DNA of 20,000 nt, from NCBI GenBank assembly GCA_943704525.1, contig CALSCQ010000324.1, positions 1-20,000 on the forward strand, read 5' to 3'. Source of the DNA: Pigoraptor vietnamica (Eukaryota; Opisthokonta; Filasterea). The notes beneath the pieces were generated by a model, which was given only the letters and a program-made list of their open reading frames with translations, searched no databases and was not told the DNA's origin. Of this stretch, positions 10,301 to 18,500 are shown piece by piece. Position 1 is the stretch's first letter. Every line of letters begins with the position of its first letter. Position numbers and translations under genes: made by a program.

Positions 10301-13300
10301 GAGTAGTACACCGACTCGCCGCCCTCCGTTCCGCGCCCCGACCGCGCATCCCAGTCAACCCCAGAGCCTCTCGGCGTCACCACGAACTCGTGTTTGGGCC
10401 GACCGGCGGGCTTGATTTCCCCCGCGACCACCTCGTCTTCGTCCGAAGCGTCCGACGTATCGCCACGTTCGATCGACGCCTCCCGCGCGAGGCCGGCGTC
10501 GATAACCTGCACCTCCGCACTGTCTATTGCGTGCGCCTTCTCGGGAATTGACACGCGCAGTGCGGATCGGCGACGGCGCGGCTCGGCCCCGCTGCTCACG
10601 CTTGCGGCATCCGTCGGCACTGCGGGTGGCGCGCTCGCCCCATCAAGTGCGGGTGCAACGACGGTCGATGGTGTCCTTACCGAGGTAGTGTCGGCTGTGT
10701 CGCTAGGCGGCGCCTCGCCCAAGCCGTCCCGCGGGGTTATCGGCGGCGTCAGCACAATCGACGATTGCCGCGGGAGAGCGAGGAGGTCGTCGCTCGCCTT
10801 CTTCGCCTCGTTCTCTTTCTTCGGCGTGCGCGGGCTCTTCGCTCGCGAGCCCTTTGCGACGTTGCCCTTTCCCTCGCTCACGTGACCCCGCCCTTCTTCT
10901 TCGATGTCGCCGAGGTTAGGCGACGGCGAAGCAAACTTGCGCGACAGGGCATTGAGACTCGACTCGACCGTCTCCGAGCTCGCCGACGACAGCCCGGACT
11001 CTTCTTCCTCCGGCGACGGCATGCGTCTGTGCGCGCGTGTTGGGGCGTTCGCACCGTGTCCCCTCTGCGGGTGCGGCATCGTGGACGGCGGCCGCTCCGA
11101 CTCCCACGCAGCCTCCGACTCTGCGCGTGCGCGCGCGGGCTGCGTGTTGGGGATGGCGTCTGCGAGGCGCATGAGGCGGCGGTACGACCGATCGGACACG
11201 TTCAGTCGCACGGCAGGCACTTCGCCATCGACGAGGAAGCGGGCGAGGTCTGGGTTCTGCATCTGGACGCTCAGCCGAACCTGCGCGCGTGTGAGTGGGA
11301 GGGGTGGGTGAGCGAGTGCGTGAGAGACGGACGAGAGGGAGGGGAGGGAGGGGAGGGACTCGCATTCGCGTACATTGCGCCAGGCATAAGTGCACAGCAC
11401 AGCAAGACTGTCCAAGTCAACTACCTTCAGATCGAAGCTGACGTTCTCCAACAGCCGCAGCGAGGAGGGCACGTCTGCGCCGTGAGCCAAGAGGTACGTG
11501 GCCACCGCCCGACTCTCCAGTGCGGACCCTCCGGCGCCCTTGTGCACCGACTTGGCGACGTCCGGGTCGCTCTTTCCGGCCGCACGCAGCTCGCGCGCAG
11601 AGCCCAACAGCACGTGGACGTCCGACAGCCCCACGTCGAACCGGTCGTACATGAAATCCTTCATCTCTTCGACCCCTTCCACGTTGCGCGGATCAAACGG
11701 CGTCAGGTCGCTGGTCATGCGCAGGCGACCGAGATCCACGACGAGAAGCGCCACGTCCTCGTTCGGCGCCCGCTCGCTCTCCGCGCCGCCGGTGCTTGGC
11801 GTCTCCGCGGCCATTTCCGACACGATGATGCGCGGCGCGGCGACATCGACGACGAGCTGAAGTGTCTTGTGCGTGAGAATGGCGTACTCGAGACCTGCGC
11901 GCGTCTGCACCTTGAGCTCCTCAATGCCGCGCCAGGCCGCCGTGGAGAGGCTCTCGAGATAGACGTCCTCGGGCACCGCAAAAAAGCCCACGACCCGCTC
12001 GACCGTCGATTTGGAATAGCTCAGATCGAACGGGCGCATGGCCACGTTGAGGAGGGAGTCGGCCCGCTGGGAGAGGGGATTGAGTTCGAATCTCACCGCA
12101 AACACAGGCTCCTCCTCGTCCGCGGTGCCCTCCGGCAACTCCTCCGCGCGCGCCTCCACCGCCAGCGCAGCGGGAAGCCGCTTGAGCGGGCGCAGAATGT
12201 GCGGAAAGAGCGTGTGGCGCAGCGATTCGTTCGTGGCGCCCCACGTGTCCACCTCTAGCCCGACGTCAAATCCCTCGCTAAGCGGGCGGCGATCGAACGT
12301 GGCGGAGACCTTTTCCATCACCGCGAGTAAGAGCGCGGGACCTTCGCCATCCCCGCTGTCGTACAACCCGAGGGAGACCGACGCCATGCGCACGCTCACC
12401 GCCTGCGCCACATACTCCGGCCCAAGGCCCGCCCACTCGGCGCTAGGAGGGACTTTGTCGTCGTAGTCAATCGCCGCGTACAATGCCTTGCGCTCGCGCT
12501 CGTCCAGAGGCAGCTCCACGGCCTCTTCAACAGCGCCCTCGGCAGTTCCCGGCGGCGTTTCCGGTGCTGCCGGCTGCGACGGAACGCTCGCGCTGCTTGC
12601 CCATATCCACGAGGCGACCCACTCGCGCCACCCGGGCGGGTGCTCTGCGGTCTCCGCGGGTGTGCCCGTCCCCCTCGCCGCAAGCGCGCGCTCCGCAATT
12701 TTCGCCCCTGCGAGCTGCCGGTAGAGCAGAATGTCCTCTATCGACAGCGACTTGTCCATTTCTGTCAGGGCCTCGTGCGACGCGCCGCTCAAAGGGCGCC
12801 CGGCGGCCACCCACGCCGTGTACGCGTCAATGTAGCGAAGCCGCGCCTCTCGTCGTCGCCGCATGCGCTCCCACGACCACGCTTCGAGACGGCGTCGCAC
12901 GTCGACCATGACAGAATCGCGCGCGTACGCCCACCACTCGCGCGCGTGGCCAAGGAGTGGCACGTTCGGCCTGAACCGTCGGTAGGGCTCGTTGAGCAGG
13001 CGCCGCGAATACAAGTCAAGTGCGCACGTGACGTCCCGGTACTGTACGAGGGTCAGCCGCGCCGCCACGCGATCGAAGGCGAGGTCAAGCGACAGCTTTG
13101 GAACCTCGGGGAAGTCACGTGGGGACTTGTTCAACGTAACGCGCGCAGCGGCCGTCGCCGGCAGCATGACGTAACGGTTACCCTCCGCGGGCCGGTCGCA
13201 GTCTCCAATTAGCGCCCCCATGCGGTCGGAAAAAGTTTCCGGTGGCACGTCAAGGAGGAGTTCAGTGTCGGAATTGAGGTAAACGCTGGCGCAGAGCATG

Positions 13301-13857
13301 CTTGCCTGCTTGTGGACGACGGCGGAACCGCCGGGAACGATGGTGGGGTGCCACGCGGCGTCCGTCGACTGCACGGCGAGCGCCTTGAACGAGACGCCAA
13401 AGGCAAAGGGGTGCTGCGCGCAAGAGAACGTGAAGGAGTGTTAGCGACTGTGGTGGATATTGCGCCTGCTTGCGACAGTCTAGCACAACATAGCGAAAGC
13501 ACGCCGCGCACGAGGCCCCACCTTGGGCGACGACTGCGAGTCCTCGTAGCGCAAGTGCACGTTCGTCACGGACACCTGAATGTTGTCGACAATCTTCGCG
13601 ATGAACTTCTCCGTGAACGACGTCTGCTTCTTGTCGCCCGCCTTTGCATCCACGCGGGCCTTTGCCTCGCGCGCCTCCTCATACTCTTGCGCCGTTTTTT
13701 CCTTCGCAGACTGCTCGGCGGACTCCGCAGCGTCCGCGTCGAACGGCTTGGTCACGTCGGGCACCGCGATCAGATAGACGTCGTTGATGCCGACGACAAT
13801 GGGGTCCGACCACAGCGTCTTCCACGGTATCTGCACGATGATCTCACCGACATAGCC

Positions 13858-13927
<70 letters not shown>

Positions 13928-14137
13928 TGTGTGTGTGTGTGTGCGTGTGTGTGTGTGCGTGTGCGTGTGTGTGTGTGTGTGCGTGTGTGTGTGTGTGTGT
14001 GCGTGTGTGTGTGTGCGTGTGTGTGTGTGCGTAGTGTGTGCGTGTGTGTGTGCGTGTGTGCGTGTGTGTGTGTGTGTGTGCGTGCGTGTGTGTGTGTGTG
14101 TGTGTGCGTGTGTGTGTGTGTGTGTAGAGTGTGTGTG

Positions 14138-14177
<40 letters not shown>

Positions 14178-14480
14178 GTCGTTGAAGGAGATTAATGAGC
14201 CTTCACACTATCGCACAGCGAACACACAGCGCACACGCACAGCATGGCACGCGCGCAGCTGCTTCCCCGCCTTAACAGCCCATGTAACAGCCAGCGCATC
14301 CCCACCTCGCTTGACCGTGATGGGGAGGTCGAGGCCCGCGAGCGCGTCTTCGCGCAGCCTGAGATTCTTGAGGACGACATTTCCGCCCCACACGCCCAGC
14401 CGCAGCTGCTCGGAGCTGAGGTCGCACACGTACTTCCCGAGGTAACGGTTGAGCAGCTCGGTCACCACGCGCTCGAACAT
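1333..14480 (-). CDS. VPS13: VPS13 bridge-like lipid transfer protein (nine exons)
   Basis: VPS13 forms a rod with a hydrophobic groove that carries glycerolipids between organelles at contact sites. Proposed exons on the minus strand: 14480-14306, 13856-13522, 13413-11425, 11280-6733, 6592-6473, 6274-6146, 5902-2837, 2691-2215, 2049-1333 (stop TAG), giving 3,851 residues; human paralogs are about 3,100 to 4,400. Residues 1-115 are the chorein domain ([14 protein letters not shown], then [13 protein letters not shown]). Groove repeats follow, broken by a disordered, acidic and Ser/Pro-rich insert at about 878-1177. The VAB (SHR-BD) domain covers about 2490-3130, with the signature CPYWFVN near 2857-2863. 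VDNQ lies near 3276. The VPS13_C and ATG2_C-like helices run from about 3470 to 3700 ([21 protein letters not shown]), and a PH-like domain ends the protein. All junctions are GT-AG and rejoin conserved family sequence in frame. VPS13 identity is very sure; individual junctions are inferred and lack transcript support. Confidence 0.93.
2050..2214 (-). other. VPS13 intron 8 (in frame, stop-free)
   Basis: This 165-base intron has a CAG-GTGCGA donor and an AACACAG acceptor. It is a multiple of three without stops, so a frame runs through it. Its translation is an Ala/Cys/Arg-rich stretch absent from VPS13 proteins. Removing it joins [10 protein letters not shown] to [14 protein letters not shown], a highly conserved family junction. 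A CA-rich tract lies at about 2153-2206. Confidence 0.88.
2692..2836 (-). other. VPS13 intron 7
   Basis: This 145-base phase-0 intron has a GTGGGC donor after MELASTH and a TCTGCAG acceptor before [11 protein letters not shown]. It carries a 19-base sequence twice, at 2791-2809 and 2813-2831, next to the donor. The exact donor is less certain than the others because the surrounding residues are not conserved. Confidence 0.7.
2791..2831 (+). repeat. Short tandem duplication in VPS13 intron 7
   Basis: The 19-base sequence starting ACAGCAAACAACC occurs at 2791-2809 and 2813-2831, a period of 22 bases, without mismatch. It ends five bases short of the proposed donor of the intron (2836). Confidence 0.85.
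5903..6145 (-). other. VPS13 intron 6
   Basis: This 243-base phase-0 intron has a GTGCGC donor after PWTVSGE and a TGTACAG acceptor before [12 protein letters not shown]. It contains a run of ten A (plus strand, 6088-6097) and two related quasi-palindromes at 6065-6079 and 6095-6108. Confidence 0.8.
6275..6472 (-). other. VPS13 intron 5
   Basis: This 198-base phase-0 intron has a GTGGGT donor after DWSRT and a CCATGCAG acceptor before [15 protein letters not shown]. The joined product reads like the family segment in which a tryptophan-containing strand is followed by a YYN motif and WEPLIEP. Confidence 0.85.
6593..6732 (-). other. VPS13 intron 4
   Basis: This 140-base phase-0 intron has a GTGGGT donor after GEK and an ATCCGCAG acceptor before [14 protein letters not shown]. 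Reading through it gives a non-conserved tail and a stop, which explains why the long frame ends at 6562. Confidence 0.85.
10250..11150 (-). other. VPS13 disordered insert coding region
   Basis: This part of exon 4 encodes about 300 residues (roughly 878-1177) rich in Ser, Pro, Ala, Glu, Arg and Lys, with several SP/TP sites, between conserved groove-forming segments. VPS13 proteins often carry a disordered loop in this part of the rod. Near its end is an [10 protein letters not shown] motif at about 1155-1164 that resembles a phospho-FFAT (VAP-binding) core. Confidence 0.7.
11281..11424 (-). other. VPS13 intron 3 (in frame, stop-free)
   Basis: This 144-base intron has an AAG-GTAGTT donor and a GCGCGCAG acceptor. 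It is a multiple of three and contains no stop, so the flanking exons look like one long frame. Its translation is Ser/Leu/Pro-rich and unlike the family. Removing it joins NVSFDLK to [10 protein letters not shown], a smooth beta-strand pattern. A pyrimidine-rich stretch precedes the acceptor. Confidence 0.75.
13414..13521 (-). other. VPS13 intron 2
   Basis: This 108-base phase-0 intron has a GTGGGG donor directly after the codons for YEDSQSSPK and a CGCGCAG acceptor before [18 protein letters not shown]. The joined sequence matches the VPS13 pattern RYED...PxxFGxSxxxLxxQSTD. Read through, it meets a stop. Confidence 0.88.
13857..14305 (-). other. VPS13 intron 1
   Basis: This 449-base phase-1 intron has a GTGGGG donor. 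It joins ITVKR to [13 protein letters not shown], which reproduces the continuous chorein domain. The acceptor side is almost wholly CA repeat (sense strand) ending in GCAG, so there is no ordinary polypyrimidine tract next to the splice site. Confidence 0.85.
13861..14177 (+). repeat. Long TG/CA microsatellite
   Basis: About 317 bases are almost entirely alternating GT, with frequent GC steps (GTGCGTGT) and only a few breaks in the purine-pyrimidine alternation: GA near 13925, TAG near 14033, and TAGAG near 14125. It lies wholly inside VPS13 intron 1. The sense strand of the gene reads it as CA repeat. Such tracts are polymorphic in length and can adopt left-handed Z-DNA. Confidence 0.97.
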
Positions 14481-15122
14481 TTTCCTCGCTTTGCACTCGC
14501 AAGTTCAGAGAAAGTGGTCGCACAATCTTCACGACAACGACGACCCGCCGCGAAGCGCGTACGCACGCGACACGCACATGCCGAAAGTATGAATCCGACA
14601 CGCGCATAACGCTCGTTTCGATAGCAGCGACTTTCAGATGTCACAAGGCCCCATCATGTCTCTTCGATGCGACTCCATGCTCCTCGCGCGGGTGGACGCC
14701 CCAAAGGAGCACTCCCGCGCGTCGCCGGGCTTGTGTGACAAATTCCTCACATTCCACGCATACGCACGCACGGCGGCAAAGTGTGACCAACGGGGCACGA
14801 GGTTTGTTCGGACCGTCTTGTCGCCCACCCGGACAGCCAGCCAAACACACTCGCATGAGACGGCTTGTGGCCGATTAAGTGTCGCTGAAAAGCGCGACGC
14901 CAAGACGACACACGGGACAGTCTTCGCACGGCGATAGTGCTTATTGCGCGAGGCAAAAGCGAAGTCAGCGAGGGAGAGGTCGATATGCGGTCGACAAGAG
15001 AGTGAGCGGCGGCTGTTTGATGAAGAATGGAGCGTATGCAGTGCTTTTTTGGCCGCAGAAATCTCCGGTGAGGATTCAAAAAACGGCTTCAGCTGTGCTG
15101 TCACAAACTCGTGACCTCTTCC

Positions 15123-15224
15123 AGGTAACATGACACCATTAAAGGATATATGCATTAGTAGTATCCCATATTAGGATACTTTTGTATTGCAGATATTACT
15201 TTATATAACTTTGAAGGTAACATG
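15123..15224. repeat. AT-rich island with 10-base flanking direct repeats
   Basis: AGGTAACATG occurs at 15123-15132 and again at 15215-15224. The 82 bases between them are strikingly AT-rich for this window and include a 7-base inverted repeat (15160-15166 with 15174-15180). The pattern resembles an insertion with a target duplication, but there are no terminal inverted repeats and chance cannot be excluded. Confidence 0.4.
15160..15180. repeat. 7-base inverted repeat in AT-rich island
   Basis: AGTATCC at 15160-15166 pairs with GGATACT at 15174-15180, leaving a 7-base loop. It could form a weak hairpin. No function is evident. Confidence 0.5.
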
Positions 15225-15433
15225 TTGTGCTCTGTGAATCTCGGCCCGTTGCAAGCAGAGTCGAGTCGAACTGAGGTATACGCGAGTTTAGTACCGCCAC
15301 ACCCACGGCGACGGGACAGGGCACGCCAGCGCAACACGCAAAAGCCGCAAAAAGTGTCATAGCAAATTTGGAGAAACGCGCGCAAAAACGACAAAACGAA
15401 AGCCGAGCAAGAAATCGAGAGAACCAGAACGAT

Positions 15434-15453
15434 AGTGGCGACGCATCGCCACT
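15434..15453 (-). other. Perfect 8-bp stem, 4-nt loop after the receptor stop
   Basis: AGTGGCGA at 15434-15441 and TCGCCACT at 15446-15453 form a perfect 8-bp stem with a four-base loop. It starts 57 bases downstream of the receptor stop, in the expected 3' UTR, and the sense strand becomes T-rich just after it. It may be an RNA stability or 3'-end element. Confidence 0.5.
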
Positions 15454-15509
15454 CTTCCAAACAAAACCACTGTCCAATGTTAATCGCTACTGCCGTGCGG
15501 CAATTCCGT

Positions 15510-18500
15510 CTATACGTCCGTGTCGTCGGGGCCTGCGCCGCGCACCGTCCCCTTGGCCAGCTGGATCCGCGCCGCGGGGTTCGGCGACCGCCCACCCGCA
15601 CCGCCGGTGCCTGGCCGCGCCATCGGGTTCGTGAAGATGCCCTCGCGCTCCGGCATGTAAATGGGGTTCTCCAGCTGCATGAGCTCCTCCGGCGACATGG
15701 CCGACACTTCCGGCATACCGCGCAGGGAAATGGTCGCGTTGGCGTCCTCCGGAGCCGCGCGGGGCGCAGCGAGCGCGCGCAGGCGGCGCGTCTCCTCCAT
15801 TTCGGGGTCTTCGGGCTTGGGCGCCTGCTTGGTGGCGGAGGGCGGCGTGGGCTCGCGGGGACGGTCCGCAAACGGGTTGCTCCACATGCGGTCGCCGGCA
15901 GATGGGTCGTAGAGGGGATGCACGACGGCCTCGCGCATCGACTTGTCCATCTGCTCCCACTCCTCCTTCTGATCCTTTGCAGCGGCCTCCTTCGCGTCCG
16001 CGAGCTTCTTGCGGCGGAACAAAAACACGCCCGCGACCGCACCAATCAGGCACGCGCCGCCCACACCGCCGACGACACCACCGACAATGGCCGCCGTGTT
16101 GTCGCTAGACGACGCAGGGACGCACCCGCGCTCGCCGCTGGCCGTCGTGATCGTCGCGTAGCCACCGCCGCACTCGCCCACAGAGCAGAGGTACGTTCCC
16201 TGGAACTTTTGCGTGAACTTGTCCGTCAAGAGCGCAAAGCACGTGAGGCTCTTCGATCGGCAGTCGGCCGTGCCCTCGCCCGACTCGCGGCAAGGGCTCA
16301 GGTTGGCTGCGCGCACGCACACGGGTCAGAATGAGTGCCGATGAAATTGCGGAGCAGTGGTGCAACGCACGAGTGCGTGCCATTGCCATCGAAGCGCGTC
16401 CAACACCTACCGCGGCATCCCGGCTGCTGCTTGTAAGGCCCCTCCGAGATGCGCTCCTCGTAGTACCCCGGCGGGCACACGCCGCAGTACGACAGTCCGT
16501 CAAAAGTGGTGACGTTCTGCTTCATCGTGAAGCCCGGCAGGCATGCGGTGCCCTGGCTGTTGCACGTCGCCTTGCCCGGGTTGCCGTCCGCGCACGGGTT
16601 GGGCACGCCTGCAATGCAGAACACGCCAACGTGAGCCACACGGTCACGAACACACGAAAGAACGAGTGTGCGACACTCACGGACACAGCCCGTGGGCGTC
16701 TGCGTGTAGCCCGGCAGACACCCGTCGTCATTCGAGCACTGGTACGCTCCCGTGTAGAGGGGAATGGGCGTGTTGGCCGACTCGGGCGTGACTACGGGAC
16801 TGCACGACGAGTAGCCCTGGTTGGTGCAGTTCGTGTAGCCGACCCCGCCCGGTGCGCATGGATTTTTCACAACTGCAGAGTAGGACGCGTTAGAAATGCG
16901 TCGAATGGACAAGCGTGTGTGTGTGTGTACTGTGTGTGTACTTGCGTGTGTGTGTGTGTGTGTGCATGCGTGTGCGTGTGTATGTGCGTGTCGCGCAACG
17001 CGCCCTACTATACTCACGGAGGCAGTAACGGCGCGTGATGCCAAATGTCGAGCGGCTCTCCACCGTCTGGAAACCCGCCGCGCACGCCGTCCCGCACTGC
17101 ACGCCGCCAGTGAACAGCGCCTCGATTAGGCCGTCGCCCATCTGCACCGTCTCGGGAATGCAGAGGTTGCTCTGTCCGAGCATCGCGCACCGCATGTAGC
17201 CGCTGCTGCGCGGGTCGTCGCACGGGTTCGAGCGCGCTGTGTGCACGCAATTAGATTGGGCATTAAGTTGGGCAGCAAAGAAAAGATGGGACTCAAGGGT
17301 CATATGACATGCACACAATCGCCGGCATACACACGCGCACGCACCTTCGCACCGCCCGGCCGTGTAGACAAAGCCCTCCCTGCAGTCCGTGCCGCAGCTG
17401 TAACCGCCCGTGTACATGCCATCCTCAATCGACTCCGGCGTGCACGTCTTCGAACCGGCGGTGGGTGCAATGCACTCGAGGTACCCCGCGCGGCCGAGGT
17501 CGCACGGGTTGTACACGCGGTCGCACTTGAACCCGTCCCCGCGGAAGCCGCTCTCGCACAGGCACGTGTAGTTGCCGGGCCCCACCTTCGTGCACTTGGC
17601 GTAGAGGTGGCAGTTGCCGTTGCTGCGGTAGCTGAAGTCGGTCGCAGTCTCGTTCGTGTACTCGGGCTTGCACGCGACCGTCACCTGTGTGAACGCCATT
17701 GCATACCCGCCCGTCGAGTCCTGCACCTGCAGCGTCACCGTGAAGACGCCGGGAAAGTGAAACTGGTGCACCACCGACGCCTTTCCCGTGATGCTCTGCG
17801 TGCAGTCGCCAAACGACCACGTGTACTGCAGGTCCTGGCCCGCGAGGTCGTGCGCAAGGGCGTCGAAAAACACGTTCTGCGCCACGTCAATCGCCGACTG
17901 GAGGTTCACGAGACCCGACGGAGTCGAGATGCGCGAGACGATCTTCGAAATGACGGGCGCCGTGTTGTCCACTGAGACGACCGCGACCGCCGACGCATAC
18001 ACGGAGGGGTCCGTCGCGAGCGTGTTCTGCACAACAACCTTCACGGGGAAGGTACCCGCGGCGTTGAAATGATGACGAACGGTCGAGTCATTGACGCGGC
18101 CGGCGAGCGCCGAGTCGCCAAAGCTCCACGAGTACGTGAGGAGGAGGTTCGCGGGAGCGCCCGTGACGACGGCCGTCTGAATAAGGGATTTGATGACGGG
18201 TCAGATTGAGAGCAGCTAGCAGGCGCAAGACGGTTGCGATTGGCGCGGGAGCGACAGGCGCGAATGTCGGTAAAATGAAGTCACACAGGGGTCGACTAAC
18301 GCAAAGAGAGAGAGAGAGAGGAGGGAGGGGGTAGCGAAACGTTGACGTGCGCAGAGAAAGAAGAAAGGCCCGATCGCCACAAGGAGAACTCGCGACGAGA
18401 GTTGGGTGAAAGGACGGGACAAAACGAGCCCTAAACAGAAGAGCGAAACGCAGTTTTCGTGTGCAATAGGGCCCAACTCAGCGAGAAGTCTACTAATGCC

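Larger units (their letters stand above)
14481..15509. other. Intergenic region between VPS13 and the receptor gene
   Basis: About 1 kb separates the VPS13 start codon from the stop of the receptor gene; both genes read on the minus strand. The part near 14481 should hold the VPS13 promoter and leader, and the part near 15509 the receptor's 3' UTR. I see no convincing gene. Open frames here, such as 14634-15155 minus, lack the strong GC preference at third positions seen in the real genes. Contents noted separately are an AT-rich island with flanking repeats and two hairpins. Confidence 0.6.

Noticed and set aside
12060-12100. tRNA B-box-like sequence (GAGTTCGAATCTC)
   Set aside because: It lies in a conserved coding part of VPS13, and no cloverleaf with an A box and acceptor stem can be formed around it.
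10765-12258. Plus-strand open frame of about 500 residues
   Set aside because: It is antisense to VPS13 exons 3 and 4 and crosses intron 3; composition is typical of a shadow frame.
1333-13374. Reading the VPS13 region as three separate genes
   Set aside because: The three long frames are consecutive parts of one VPS13 protein; every gap has GT-AG borders that join conserved family sequence in frame.
13861-14177. CRISPR-like or satellite array
   Set aside because: There are no spacers; it is a simple dinucleotide repeat in a eukaryotic intron.
13863-14195. Open frames encoding Cys-Val repeats
   Set aside because: They are direct translations of the TG microsatellite inside an intron.
14634-15155. 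Minus-strand open frame of 173 residues between VPS13 and the receptor
   Set aside because: Third codon positions are not GC-biased as in the real genes, there is no recognisable motif, and it starts in the AT-rich island.
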